DNA of 64,000 nucleotides from Ferrigenium kumadai (GCF_018324385.1 NZ_AP019536.1:2508604-2572603); one strand, 5' to 3'; positions 18,702-28,101 are shown, counted from the first letter of the stretch. Translations and numbers: made by a program. The notes: generated by a model not told the origin, from the sequence alone.

Positions 18702-19328
18702 TCAGGCCTGCCGGCCGAGGTACTTGAGCCCATTCAGCGAGAAGTCGGCGATGTGCCGCGCAATGTCGTCGATCTCCTTGCCATCGTAGCTCAGGTCGGG
18801 ATGGAGGCGACGCAGCACCGGGTGGGACTGGCGATAGTACGAGCATTGCCCGAGGATGCTGTGCACGCAGCGATGCAGCTCGGCTTCGCTCACCTTGCCG
18901 CCGACGATCTCGCGCACCAGTTTGGCGAGGAAATCGTGCAGCGGTGCGATGGCCTCGCGCACGATCTTGTCCAGTGCGGGCGTGGGATCGGCCAATTCGC
19001 GCGCCATGATGCGGCATTGCGACGACGGGTTCTTCTCGTCCAGCAGCATATGCATGAAGTCGCGGATGAACAGGCCCAGGCGCACCTCGGGGCTGGCGTC
19101 CACCTTGGCATTGGACTCCTGCAGCATCCGCAGCGACTCGAAATGCAGAGCCTCGGCCAGCAGACCGTCCTTGCTGCCGAAGTGATAGTTCACCGCCGCG
19201 ACGTTGGCCTCTGCACGGCGGCATATCTCGCGCACCGTCGCGCCCTGGAAGCCGAATTCCGAGAACACCTCGCGCGCCGCGCTCAGCAGGCGCTCGCGGG
19301 TCTGTTCGCTCGCGGCACCGCGCGTCAT
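18702..19328 (-). CDS. TetR-family repressor of the RND efflux operon (CecR/YbiH-like)
   Basis: This 208-residue protein has the TetR N-terminal helix-turn-helix (residues 8-55: RERLLSAAREVFSEFGFQGATVREICRRAEANVAAVNYHFGSKDGLL) and a C-terminal DUF1956-like ligand domain typical of CecR/YbiH. Its ATG overlaps the stop of the outer-membrane factor gene (ATGA), so it is the last gene of the efflux operon. A 25-bp palindrome at the operon promoter is its likely binding site, giving autoregulation. The inducer is unknown. Confidence 0.9.
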   Translation of the reverse strand: MTRGAASEQTRERLLSAAREVFSEFGFQGATVREICRRAEANVAAVNYHFGSKDGLLAEALHFESLRMLQESNAKVDASPEVRLGLFIRDFMHMLLDEKNPSSQCRIMARELADPTPALDKIVREAIAPLHDFLAKLVREIVGGKVSEAELHRCVHSILGQCSYYRQSHPVLRRLHPDLSYDGKEIDDIARHIADFSLNGLKYLGRQA

Positions 19329-20725
19329 TGCGCCGCCTGCCCGGCCAGCGCCTTGTAGAGCTGTGCCGCGTTGGACAGGAGGGCTCGCCGCACCTGCACC
19401 GCCCCCTGCTGCGCCGAGAACGAATCGCGCTGTGCGTCCAGCAGTTCGAGGTAGTTGGCGATATCCGCCTTGTAGCGCGCCTCGACCAGCTTGAGGCGCA
19501 GGCTCTGCGCCTGTGCGTTCGCTTCCTGCGCGGCAAGCTGCTTGGCAAGATTCTCGCGCGCGTTCAGCACGTCGGCCACTTCGCGGAATGCCTGCTGGAT
19601 GGCTTTTTCATATTCCGCGACGGCGATCACCTTGCGCGCCTCTGCCACATCGAGACTGGCGGAGTTGCGCCCCGCATCGAACAGCGGCTGAGTGAGCGAG
19701 GGCTGGAAGCTCCACGCATCGCTGCCCGGACCGAACAGTCCCGCGAGTGTGCGACTGGCGGTGCCGACGCTGCCGGTCAGCGTGATACGCGGCAGGAACG
19801 CCGCGCGCGCCGCGCCGATGTTCGCGTTCGCCGCGATCAGCTGCTGCTCGGCGGCGAGCACATCGGGACGCTGCAGCAGCACCTCGGCGGGCAAGCCCGC
19901 GATCAGGTCGGGCGCGATACCCTGCTCCGCCAGGCTGCGCCCGGCGGGCAGGTTTTTCATCTGCGCCACCGGCTGGCCGACCAGCACGTCGAGCAGATTT
20001 TCTGCGGCGGCCTGCTGCTGCTCAAGGCTGGCCTGCTCGGCCACTGCGGCCTGATAGGCCCCCTCCGCCGCCAGGAAATCGAGATCTCCCGCCACGCCCA
20101 CGTCGCGGCGTCGCGAGGTCAGCTCCCTGAATTCGGCGCGGGTCTTCGCGGTCGATGCGGCAAGCTGGACTCGCTCGCGCAGCTCGATCGCCGACAGGTA
20201 GGCGTTCGCCACATCGGCGATCAGCGACAGGCGGAATGCGCGCTGCGCCGACTCGGTGGCGAGGTAGCTCGCCTTGGCCGCTTCGCTCAGGCTGGCGACA
20301 CGCCCCCAGAAATCCAGCTCGAACGCCAGCAGGCCCAGGCTCACGTCATAACGCTGCGACTTGAACTGACGTCCAGTGAACGAGGTGCTGGCGGGCGACG
20401 ACGAAGCGCTGCGCCCCGCGTTCGCGCTGACATTGGGCAGACGGTCGGCTTTCTGGATACCGTATTGCCCGCGCGCCTCGGCGATGCGCGCCGTGGCAAT
20501 GCGCAGGTCGCGGTTATGCTCCAGCGAGGCGGCGATCAGTGCCTGCAGGCGCGGATCGGGATAGTACTGAGCGATGCCGGTATCCGCGACCTTGCGCGCA
20601 CCACCCGCCTTGGCGTTCGCAGGCCAGGCGGCAGCAACGGGTACGCCGGGACGTTCGTAGGTCGGCGCCAGCGAACATCCTGCCAGCGCCAGTGTAATGG
20701 CGGCAATTGCGAATTTCTTACTCAT
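19325..20725 (-). CDS. RND efflux outer-membrane factor, NodT/OprM family lipoprotein
   Basis: This 466-residue protein is the outer-membrane channel of a tripartite pump. It has a lipoprotein signal (LALAGC, Cys17), SLAPTYERP after it, and two repeated OEP domains with long coiled helices (about residues 60-250 and 270-460). The ATG at 20725 overlaps the RND gene by 8 bases, and its own stop overlaps the TetR start, so it is translationally embedded in the operon. Family assignment is firm; the substrate is not known. Confidence 0.94.
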   Translation of the reverse strand: MSKKFAIAAITLALAGCSLAPTYERPGVPVAAAWPANAKAGGARKVADTGIAQYYPDPRLQALIAASLEHNRDLRIATARIAEARGQYGIQKADRLPNVSANAGRSASSSPASTSFTGRQFKSQRYDVSLGLLAFELDFWGRVASLSEAAKASYLATESAQRAFRLSLIADVANAYLSAIELRERVQLAASTAKTRAEFRELTSRRRDVGVAGDLDFLAAEGAYQAAVAEQASLEQQQAAAENLLDVLVGQPVAQMKNLPAGRSLAEQGIAPDLIAGLPAEVLLQRPDVLAAEQQLIAANANIGAARAAFLPRITLTGSVGTASRTLAGLFGPGSDAWSFQPSLTQPLFDAGRNSASLDVAEARKVIAVAEYEKAIQQAFREVADVLNARENLAKQLAAQEANAQAQSLRLKLVEARYKADIANYLELLDAQRDSFSAQQGAVQVRRALLSNAAQLYKALAGQAAQ

Positions 20726-23700
20726 GGTGACTCTCCTCATGCTCGACGTGTTTGCGCGCATGGCCCGGGAAGATGCGGCGCACCACCACGAAGAACACCG
20801 GCACCAGGAACACGGCGAGCAGCGTGGCGGCGAGCATGCCGCCCATCACGCCGGTGCCGATGGCGTGGCGGCTCTGCGCGCCCGCGCCAGTGGAAATGGC
20901 CAGCGGCAACACGCCGGCAATGAACGCGATGGAGGTCATCAGGATCGGGCGGAAGCGCAGGCGGCAGGCTTCCAGCGTCGCCTCGATCAGCCCCATGCCC
21001 TCGTCCTGCAACTTGCGCGCGAACTCGATGATCAGGATCGCGTTCTTCGACGACAGGCCGATGATCGCGATCAGGCCGACCTTGAAATACACGTCGTTGG
21101 GCAGGCCGCGCAACGTGACGGCCAGCACCGCGCCGAACACGCCCAGCGGCACCACCAGCATCACCGCGAACGGGATCGACCAGCTCTCGTACAGCGCGGC
21201 GAGGCACAGGAACACCACGATCAGCGACACGGCGAACAGCAGCGGCGCCTGCGCGCCGGACTGTATCTCCTCGCGCGAGGTGCCGGACCATTCGAAGCCG
21301 AAGCCCGGCGGCAGCTTCGCCGCGATCTGCTGCATCGCCGCCATCGCCTCGCCGGTGCTGTGGCCGGGCGCGGGGCTGCCGGAGATCTTCATCGCCGGCA
21401 GGCCGTTGTAACGGTCGAGCTTGGGCGAACCTGCGATCCACTTCGCGGTGGCCAGTTCGGACAGCGGCACCATGCCGCCCTGGTTGTTGCGCACCGATAC
21501 CTTGAGGATGTCCTCGGGCGTGCGGCGCGTGTCCGCTTCCGCCTGCATCTGCACGCGCAGCACGCGCCCCTGGCGCACGAAGTCGTTGATGTACGCCGCA
21601 CCCAGCAGCGATTGCAGGGTCTCGTTCAGGTCGGTGATGGACACGCCCAGCGTCTCGGCCTTCAGGCGATCGATGTCGAGGAACAGCTGCGGTCCGGCCT
21701 CCTGACCTTCGGGACGCACGCCGGTCAACGCCGGGTTCTGCATCGCCATGCCGAGGGCCATGTTGCGCGCCTCGAGCAGCTTCTCGCGCCCCAGGCCGGC
21801 ACGGTCCTGCAGTCGGAAGTCGAAGCCGCCCACCGCCGCGAGTTCGGGAATGGGCGGCGGATTGATCGCGAAGATCATCGCCTGCTTGATGCGGAACATC
21901 GCCATGTTGGCCTTGCGCACCAATGCAGTCGAAGAACTGTCTGCCGCCTTGCGCTCATCCCAGCCCTTGAGGCGCACGAAGGTGATCGCCGCGTTCTGGC
22001 CGCGCCCGAAGAACGAGAAGCCCGCGACGCCGACCACGCGCTCGACTTCGGGCTGCTTGAGGTAGAACTGTTCGACCTGCGACAGCACTTCCAGGGTTCG
22101 CTCCTGCGTCGCGCCCGCCGGCAACTGGATCACGCTGATGAAGTAGCCCTGGTCCTCTTCGGGCAGGAAGCTGCCCGGCAGCTTGGCGAACAGCCCGCCC
22201 ACCGCGAGCAGGATCACCGCGTAGACCAGCAGGTAGCGACCCGTCTTCTTGACGATCTTCGCCACGCTGCCGGTGTAACGCTGCGTGGTGTTCATGAACA
22301 TGCGGTTGAACCAGCCGAGGAAGCCGGTTGCAGGCAGCAGATCGTCCTTACCCGCCTGATGTTTGAGCAGCGTCGCGCACAAAGCCGGGGTCAGCGTCAG
22401 CGCCATCAGCGCGGAGAACGCCATGGTCAGCACCAGCGTGACGGCGAACTGGCGGTAGATCGCGCCGGTCGAGCCCGAGAAGAACGCCATCGGGATGAAC
22501 ACCGCCGACAGCACCAGCGTAATCGCGATGATCGCGCCGACGATCTGGTCCATCGCCTTGCGCGTCGCCTCGCGCGGCGGCAGGTTCTCCGTGGTCATGA
22601 TGCGTTCGACGTTCTCCACCACCACGATGGCGTCGTCCACCACGATGCCGATTGCCAGCACCATGGCGAACAGCGTCAGCACGTTGATCGAATAGCCCAG
22701 CAGGTACAGGCCGACCAGCGCGCCGACCAGCGCCACGGGAATGACGATGGTGGGAATGACGGTCGCACGCAGGTTGCCAAGGAACAGGTACATCACCAGG
22801 AACACCAGCACCAGCGCCTCGACCAGGCTCTTCACCACTTCCTTGATGGAGATATCGATGAACTGCGAGGTCTCATACGGCACCACCCAGTCGACGCCCT
22901 TGGGGAAGAACTTCGCCAGCTCCGTCATGCGCGACTTGACCGCCTTGACGGTTTCCAGCGCATTGGCATCCGGCGTCAGGCGGATGGCGATACCCGCCGC
23001 CGGTTGGCCGTTGACGCGGGTGCTGGTCGAATAGTCCTGTGCGCCCAGCTCGACGCGCGCCACGTCCTTCACGCGCAGCGACGAACCGTCGGGGTTGGTG
23101 CGCACGATGATGTTGCCGAATTCCTCCGGGCTGGACAGCCGGCTCTTGGTGACGATCACCGCGTTGAGTTGTTGACCCGGCGCGTTCGGGAGCTGGCCCA
23201 GTTCGCCGGTGGCCAGCTGCGAGTTCTGCGCGCGCACCGCACGCGACACGTCGGCGGGCGACAAGCCGTAGCCTTGCAGCTTTTCCGGCTTGAGCCACAG
23301 GCGCATCGAATACTCCGTGCCGAACAGCATCGCCTCGCCCACGCCGGGCACGCGGCGGATACTGTCGAGCACGTTGGCCGCGGCATAACTGCCCAGCGCG
23401 ACGTTGTCGTACGTCTTGTCCGGCGAGATCATCGCGACGATCATCACGTAATTGCGCGCCGATTTCGCCACGGTGATGCCCAGGCGCCGCACTTCCTCAG
23501 GCAAGCGCGCCTCGACGCGCTTGATTCGGTTCTGCGTTTCCACCGAGGCGAAGTTGAGATCGGTTCCGGTCTGGAAGGTCAGCGTGATGCTACCCCTGCC
23601 CAGCTCCCCCGCCGACTCCATGTACAGCAGGTTGTCGATGCCGTTCATCTCCTGTTCGAGTAGGGCGATCACGGTCTCTTCGACGACCTGCGCCGACGCG

Positions 23701-23855
23701 CCCGGATAAGTAACGGTCACCGACAACGCCGGCGGCGCGACCGCCGGGTACTGCGAGACCGGCAGGCTCCGCAAAGCCAGTACGCCTGCGAGCAGGATGA
23801 TGAGGGCGATGACCCAGGCGAAGATGGGACGGTCGATAAAGAATTTGGCGAACAT
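20718..23855 (-). CDS. RND multidrug efflux transporter, HAE1/AcrB type
   Basis: This 1045-residue inner-membrane pump has the AcrB layout: first membrane helix at the extreme N-terminus (FFIDRPIFAWVIALIILLAG), two large periplasmic loops and two sets of membrane helices. The proton-relay aspartates are in GIVVDDAIVVVENVERIM, and the matching lysine is in GLSSKNAILIIEFA. The family signatures SQYPAVAPP, TYPGASAQVVEETV and VPGVGEAMLFG are present. It is preceded by the fusion protein (9-base gap) and followed by the outer-membrane factor (overlap). It exports hydrophobic compounds; specificity cannot be read from sequence. Confidence 0.97.
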   Translation of the reverse strand: MFAKFFIDRPIFAWVIALIILLAGVLALRSLPVSQYPAVAPPALSVTVTYPGASAQVVEETVIALLEQEMNGIDNLLYMESAGELGRGSITLTFQTGTDLNFASVETQNRIKRVEARLPEEVRRLGITVAKSARNYVMIVAMISPDKTYDNVALGSYAAANVLDSIRRVPGVGEAMLFGTEYSMRLWLKPEKLQGYGLSPADVSRAVRAQNSQLATGELGQLPNAPGQQLNAVIVTKSRLSSPEEFGNIIVRTNPDGSSLRVKDVARVELGAQDYSTSTRVNGQPAAGIAIRLTPDANALETVKAVKSRMTELAKFFPKGVDWVVPYETSQFIDISIKEVVKSLVEALVLVFLVMYLFLGNLRATVIPTIVIPVALVGALVGLYLLGYSINVLTLFAMVLAIGIVVDDAIVVVENVERIMTTENLPPREATRKAMDQIVGAIIAITLVLSAVFIPMAFFSGSTGAIYRQFAVTLVLTMAFSALMALTLTPALCATLLKHQAGKDDLLPATGFLGWFNRMFMNTTQRYTGSVAKIVKKTGRYLLVYAVILLAVGGLFAKLPGSFLPEEDQGYFISVIQLPAGATQERTLEVLSQVEQFYLKQPEVERVVGVAGFSFFGRGQNAAITFVRLKGWDERKAADSSSTALVRKANMAMFRIKQAMIFAINPPPIPELAAVGGFDFRLQDRAGLGREKLLEARNMALGMAMQNPALTGVRPEGQEAGPQLFLDIDRLKAETLGVSITDLNETLQSLLGAAYINDFVRQGRVLRVQMQAEADTRRTPEDILKVSVRNNQGGMVPLSELATAKWIAGSPKLDRYNGLPAMKISGSPAPGHSTGEAMAAMQQIAAKLPPGFGFEWSGTSREEIQSGAQAPLLFAVSLIVVFLCLAALYESWSIPFAVMLVVPLGVFGAVLAVTLRGLPNDVYFKVGLIAIIGLSSKNAILIIEFARKLQDEGMGLIEATLEACRLRFRPILMTSIAFIAGVLPLAISTGAGAQSRHAIGTGVMGGMLAATLLAVFLVPVFFVVVRRIFPGHARKHVEHEESHHE

Positions 23856-23864
23856 GGCGCGGCC

Positions 23865-25007
23865 CTACTTGGAAGAAGACAGTTTGTCTTCCATCTTCAG
23901 TGCTTTCACCTCGGCCAGAGGCACCGGCTTCACCGGCGTGCCCGGACGCGCTTTCTGCAGGCCGTTGACGATGACCTGCTCGCCGCCCTTCAGCCCTTCG
24001 GCGATGATGAAGTCGGTGCCCGACATGCCGCCGGTCTTCACCGGCTGCGGCGTCGCCTTGCTCTCAGGCCCGACCACCATCACGAACTGGCCCTGCGCCC
24101 CGCCCTGCACCGCTCGCTGCGGCACGCGGATGACGTTCTCCGCCATCGCCTCGGGGAAACGGATGCGCACGAACATGCCCGGCAGCAGCTCACGCTTGGG
24201 ATTGGGGAATTCGGCGCGCAACGACACTGCGCCGGTGGCCGGATCGACCGCCATGTCGGTGAAGAATATCTTGCCCGGCTGCGCATGGACGCTGCCGTCT
24301 TCCAGCACCAGCTCAACCTTGACCGAATCGGCGCGCTTCAGTTTTCCGCCGGCCACGGCCTGCCTCAGGCGCAGCAAATCGCTGCCGGACTGGGTAAAGT
24401 TGGCATAGATCGGATCGAGCTGCTCGACGGTCGCCAGCAGCGTGGCTTCGCCCTTGCCGACCAGCGCACCCTCGGTCACCGCGGCACGGCCGATATGCCC
24501 CGCGATGGGCGCCGGCACGGAAGCATTGTCCAGATCTTCCTCGGCGCGGATCAGTGCGGCCTCGGCCTGCTTGGCCTTGGCCACCGCGAGGTCGTATTCC
24601 TGCAGACTCACCGCCTTGATCTCAAGCAGCGGTTTGTAGCGTTCGACGGTCTGCCGCGCGCTCGCCAGGTCGGCCTTTGCCGCTTCCGCCACCGCGCGGT
24701 AGGTGCGCGCATCGATGTGGTACAGCGACTGGCCCGCCTTCACCTCGCTACCCTCCTGGAACAGCCGCTTCTCCACCACGCCCTCGACACGCGCGCGCAC
24801 CTGTGCCGTGCGGTAAGCCTGCAGGCGTCCAGGCAGATCCTGCGTGAGCGTCGCGTTCCCTGTCGCCACCGTGATCACGTCCACCTCGGGCGGCGGCATC
24901 CCCGCGCCCGGTGCTCCTTGCGCAGCGGCCTTGTCCTTGCCGCCGCAGCCTGTCAGCAGCGCGATCAGCAAGAGGGTTGGAACAAATGATTTGGCAAGGG
25001 TATTCAT
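23865..25007 (-). CDS. RND efflux membrane fusion protein, AcrA/MexA type
   Basis: This 380-residue periplasmic lipoprotein bridges pump and channel. The signal ends in LLTGC (Cys21). Domains in order are beta-barrel edge, lipoyl half (VRARVEGVVEKRLFQEGSEVKAGQSLYHID), alpha-hairpin (about residues 105-170, ARQTVERYKPLLEIKAVSLQEYD), second lipoyl half (APIAGHIGRAAVTEGALV) and beta-barrel with membrane-proximal domain. It is the first gene of the MFP-RND-OMF-TetR operon; the promoter and operator lie 80-113 bases upstream. Confidence 0.95.
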   Translation of the reverse strand: MNTLAKSFVPTLLLIALLTGCGGKDKAAAQGAPGAGMPPPEVDVITVATGNATLTQDLPGRLQAYRTAQVRARVEGVVEKRLFQEGSEVKAGQSLYHIDARTYRAVAEAAKADLASARQTVERYKPLLEIKAVSLQEYDLAVAKAKQAEAALIRAEEDLDNASVPAPIAGHIGRAAVTEGALVGKGEATLLATVEQLDPIYANFTQSGSDLLRLRQAVAGGKLKRADSVKVELVLEDGSVHAQPGKIFFTDMAVDPATGAVSLRAEFPNPKRELLPGMFVRIRFPEAMAENVIRVPQRAVQGGAQGQFVMVVGPESKATPQPVKTGGMSGTDFIIAEGLKGGEQVIVNGLQKARPGTPVKPVPLAEVKALKMEDKLSSSK

Positions 25008-25086
25008 GAAGAACCTCGAAATGATTGTGCGATTGCGATGCTTACCGGGCGCGCCCGGCGATGATGGTTATCCGACGGCAAACGAG

Positions 25087-25120
25087 AAACAAGCGTATCA
25101 AACGCTTGTTTGAAATGCAA
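25087..25120 (-). promoter_or_regulatory. Efflux operon promoter with TetR-type operator
   Basis: AAACAAGCGT (25087-25096) and ACGCTTGTTT (25102-25111) are perfect inverted arms around a 5-base centre. Reading the minus strand, a -35 TTGCAT (25120-25115) and a weak -10 TACGCT (25097-25092) stand 17 bp apart, so the palindrome covers the -10 and most of the spacer. A bound dimer would block RNA polymerase. The TetR encoded at the end of the operon is the natural candidate. Confidence 0.7.
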
Positions 25121-25141
25121 CAACTCATGCAATATCAGGGA

Positions 25142-25882
25142 TCACATCTGCCGGAAGAGATGGGCGTAGCTGCGGCTCACCGCCAGCGTTTCGGGACGAT
25201 CGCGCAGGGTGAGCGTCACCCGCCCCAGCGCATTGTGATGCGCGGCAACGACCTGCCGCACGTTCACCACCGTGCCGCGATGCACTTGCCAGAATTCCGC
25301 GGGATCGAGTTGCCCCGTCAATTCCTTGATCGGCGTGCGCAGCAGCAGTTCGGCATCGCGCGTGAACACTGCCGTGTATTTGTCGGCGGACTGGAAATAG
25401 CAAACTTCCTCCACCCCCACCAGCCGCACCGCCTGCCCCACCTGCGCGCGCACCCAGCGCAACGGCTCCGGCTTGCCGGGCGCGGCGAGCAATTTCTGCA
25501 AGCGCACCAGCAACTCGTCCGGCGCCGCCTGGATATGCCGCTTCAGCCGCTCCACACAACGTGCGAGGCGTTCATCGCTGGCCGGCTTGAGCAGGTAATC
25601 CGCCGCCGCCTGCTCAAAGGCCGCCACGGCATGTTCGTCATACGCTGTGACGAAGACCACGCGGCAATTGGGCGGCACCTCACGCGCTGCTTCCAGCCCG
25701 CTCAGGCCAGGCATGCGGATATCGAGAAAGGCGATATCGGGCCTGATTTCCGCCAACGCTGCTGCAGCAGCCAGTCCATCATGTACGACGGCAGCGATCT
25801 CCAGTTCGGGCCATAGCCGCAGCAAACGGCGTCGCAGATCGTCCGCCAGATGGAGTTCGTCATCGGCGATGATGGCCTTCAT
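25142..25882 (-). CDS. LytTR-type response regulator (AlgR/LytR family)
   Basis: This 246-residue protein has a CheY-like receiver (residues 1-115, phosphorylation site Asp54 in AFLDIRMPG, acidic DD at 7-8, Lys in LLKPAS) and a LytTR DNA-binding domain (about 140-246: FQSADKYTAVFT, FWQVHRGTVVNV, SRSYAHLF). Its start overlaps the stop of the sensor kinase gene (ATGA). Two LytTR-like direct repeats stand upstream of the DUF2141-ABC gene set 5.4 kb away on the same strand, which is its likely target. It is not part of the efflux operon, which has its own promoter. Confidence 0.94.
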   Translation of the reverse strand: MKAIIADDELHLADDLRRRLLRLWPELEIAAVVHDGLAAAAALAEIRPDIAFLDIRMPGLSGLEAAREVPPNCRVVFVTAYDEHAVAAFEQAAADYLLKPASDERLARCVERLKRHIQAAPDELLVRLQKLLAAPGKPEPLRWVRAQVGQAVRLVGVEEVCYFQSADKYTAVFTRDAELLLRTPIKELTGQLDPAEFWQVHRGTVVNVRQVVAAHHNALGRVTLTLRDRPETLAVSRSYAHLFRQM

Positions 25883-26874
25883 CGCGGGATCTCCAGCACA
25901 GCGGTCACGCCTCCACCGGCATTGCCTTCAAGCGCAAACCGCCCGCCACTGCCATACAACGCAGCCAACCGCGCCCGCACGTTGCTCAAGCCGGCGCCCG
26001 CTCCCGGTTCTCCGCCCAGCCCTGTACCGCTGTCGCAGACCTGAATGCGTAACTTGCCGTCCGCAGTGCCGGCACGGATGACGACCTCTCCGCCCCCCAG
26101 CTTAGGTTCGATACCGTGGCGCACCGCATTTTCCACCAGCGGCTGCAGAAGCATGGGCGGGAACGGTGCCTTCCGCGCTGCGTCTTCGGCATCGATCTGC
26201 CAGCGCAACCGTTCGCCGAACCGTACCCTCAATATCTGCAAATAGTTCTCCAGCATGTCCAGCTCGTCGCCCAGCGTGGCGGTCTCGCTGCGCGCCCGCG
26301 CCAGAGCCACGCGCAGCCAATCGTTGAGGCGTTCCAGCAATTTTTTCGCGAGCGCCGGATCGGTTTCAATCAGGCTGCCGACATTGGCAAGCGTGTTGAA
26401 CAGGAAGTGTGGCTCGATCTGCGCCTGCAGCAGTTTCAGCTGCGCTTCCAGTTCGCGCTTCTCGGTCTCGCTCCTGATCAACTGGTGCTGTTTCACCTCG
26501 GCATCCAGTCGTTCGATGCGCTCGCTGAGAAAATAGGTGATGCCACCGATGCCGCCGAAGAACAGGCCGATCACCACCGATACCCAGGCACGCGGGTCGC
26601 TCCAGTCACCGACGCCGGTGATCCATGATGCCAGTGTGATGCCGAACACGATGCTGCCGGGGAAAGTCAGCGCCAGTACCAACCAGCGGCGGCGCCTGTC
26701 GGCGATGCGGCACATCAGCGTGGCGTTGATGCCATAGATGGACAACCCGATGCACTGCGAGAACACCAGATTGATCCAGAAGCTTTCCTCGAAGCTGATG
26801 AGGGTCAACAGTCCGGCGATGGCTGTGTTGAACAGCAGCGAGATGATGGTGGAAATGAAGAGGTTGTGTCGCAT
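25879..26874 (-). CDS. LytS-type sensor histidine kinase (His_kinase family)
   Basis: This 331-residue membrane sensor has four or so N-terminal hydrophobic segments (residues 5-115), a coiled linker (118-150) and a His_kinase domain with the phospho-accepting His156 in QAQIEPHFLFNTLANV. The ATPase domain has LVENAVRHGIEP and the G-box GTGLGG. There is no separate periplasmic domain, so the signal is probably sensed within or at the membrane. It overlaps the LytTR regulator by 4 bases and follows the beta-barrel gene by 21 bases. A possible promoter immediately before the ATG could give a leaderless transcript. Confidence 0.93.
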   Translation of the reverse strand: MRHNLFISTIISLLFNTAIAGLLTLISFEESFWINLVFSQCIGLSIYGINATLMCRIADRRRRWLVLALTFPGSIVFGITLASWITGVGDWSDPRAWVSVVIGLFFGGIGGITYFLSERIERLDAEVKQHQLIRSETEKRELEAQLKLLQAQIEPHFLFNTLANVGSLIETDPALAKKLLERLNDWLRVALARARSETATLGDELDMLENYLQILRVRFGERLRWQIDAEDAARKAPFPPMLLQPLVENAVRHGIEPKLGGGEVVIRAGTADGKLRIQVCDSGTGLGGEPGAGAGLSNVRARLAALYGSGGRFALEGNAGGGVTAVLEIPR

Positions 26875-26880
26875 GGAAGG

Positions 26881-26909
26881 ATTATGGCTTCAGGGTCATG
26901 GCAGGGCAA
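26881..26909 (-). promoter_or_regulatory. Candidate leaderless promoter of the sensor kinase gene
   Basis: On the minus strand, TTGCCC (26909-26904) and CATAAT (26886-26881) are 17 bp apart. The -10 ends 6 bases before the ATG at 26874, so initiation could fall on the start codon. No Shine-Dalgarno precedes the ATG. The site lies at the end of the beta-barrel gene. Confidence 0.35.
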
Positions 26910-28101
26910 TCTTCAACCCGGCGGTCACGCTGCGCCGGAGCAGGCTGGAGAATTCCTGACGCGCGCCGTCCATCGGCAATATGGCCAGCGCAAAAGCCGT
27001 GACGTGCCCGGTCAGCGCGATTTCGCCGTAGCCGGACAGCTCGTTGCCGTTATCGGTGAAGCTGTGCGTCGCCATCGCGCGCCAGTAGCCACCGGTCTCC
27101 ATCAGGTTGCTTTGCCACACCAGATGCAGGTAGTCGCGCCCCAGCAACGGCGGCGAGTAGGCCAGTGCCTGTCCGGCCCATAGCGGCGAGGCTGCGGCAC
27201 GCGCAAAGTATGCGCCTTCCTCCGCCGCGCGATAGCCGTGGCCAGTATGCAGATACTCGGTGTTGAGCGACTGTCCGTTGTCGAAGGTCCAGGCTGCGCC
27301 AGCCAGCACATCCGTCCGGCGCGGCGATCTTGCGGCGATGCTGAACGGCAACGCAACATCGGCAGGCGATTGCAGCGCAGCGGCGCGGCTGGAAGATGAG
27401 GCTTCGGCATACAGCAGCAACGCATCGCTGGCGGTGAACTGGCCGTGCGCGCCGAGGAACGCGCCCTGCCCCGGCGTGTGCGCCAGCGCCAGTCCGCCCA
27501 CCCAGTCGCCGCCGCGCCGGTCTGCTTTCAGCAGCCAGCTGTTGCGCCTGATATCCTGCGCGACATGACCGGAGCCGGTGATGCGTACCAGCGCTAGTGT
27601 GCGTTCCATGTCCGGTGTCCAGGAAAGTTTCAGCGCATCCACGCCCGACAGTTCGCGCATCGGATTGCTGCGCCCGTTATCGAAATAGAACGGGCTGGAG
27701 GGCGAGCGGAATTGTGCCGGCCCCCAGTTCAGCACCTCTCGTCCGGCAGCCACGCTCCACGCTTCCGAAGCGCGCAGCCGCACCTGCCACTGGCTGAGGT
27801 AAGCCTCGTTCTGACGCTGACTGCCGAAAGCGTTGCGATTGTCCTGCGCCAGCAGGACCGGGCGCAGGGTCACGCGCAGGGTGTCGTTCCCGGCCTTGAG
27901 GTTGAAGCGCCCTTCAGCGGTGGCACTGTTCTGCGGCAGACGAGCGATCCGGTTACCCGGATTGAGCACGCTGTCGCCGCGCAGGCTCGTGCTGTTCGCG
28001 TAGCCATACAGTGTGCCGTCCCACGTAGTACGCCATTCTGGCTCTTCTGCGGATGCCGCCGGCACCAGGAGCAGAAGCAGCATGGCGACCCCCACCCTCA
28101 T
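26896..28101 (-). CDS. Outer-membrane beta-barrel protein of the ABC/LolA-like system
   Basis: This 401-residue protein has a signal peptide (cleavage after ASA, residue 18) and a sequence of alternating short amphipathic strands rich in W, Y, G and N, as in outer-membrane barrels (WDGTLYGYANSTSLRG, LSQWQVRLRASEAWSVAAGREVLNWGPAQF). It does not end in a typical aromatic terminus (VTAGLKIALP). I do not recognise a named family, although DUF1302-like porins look similar in style. Its start overlaps the LolA-like gene (ATGA). I infer that it is the outer-membrane end of the transport system encoded upstream. Confidence 0.7.
   Translation of the reverse strand: MRVGVAMLLLLLVPAASAEEPEWRTTWDGTLYGYANSTSLRGDSVLNPGNRIARLPQNSATAEGRFNLKAGNDTLRVTLRPVLLAQDNRNAFGSQRQNEAYLSQWQVRLRASEAWSVAAGREVLNWGPAQFRSPSSPFYFDNGRSNPMRELSGVDALKLSWTPDMERTLALVRITGSGHVAQDIRRNSWLLKADRRGGDWVGGLALAHTPGQGAFLGAHGQFTASDALLLYAEASSSSRAAALQSPADVALPFSIAARSPRRTDVLAGAAWTFDNGQSLNTEYLHTGHGYRAAEEGAYFARAAASPLWAGQALAYSPPLLGRDYLHLVWQSNLMETGGYWRAMATHSFTDNGNELSGYGEIALTGHVTAFALAILPMDGARQEFSSLLRRSVTAGLKIALP

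Noticed and set aside
20697..23663. A 988-residue open frame on the plus strand opposite the RND pump gene
   Set aside because: It is His/Arg/Gln-rich with no recognisable domain and lies exactly antisense to a certain gene; long antisense frames are common at this GC content.
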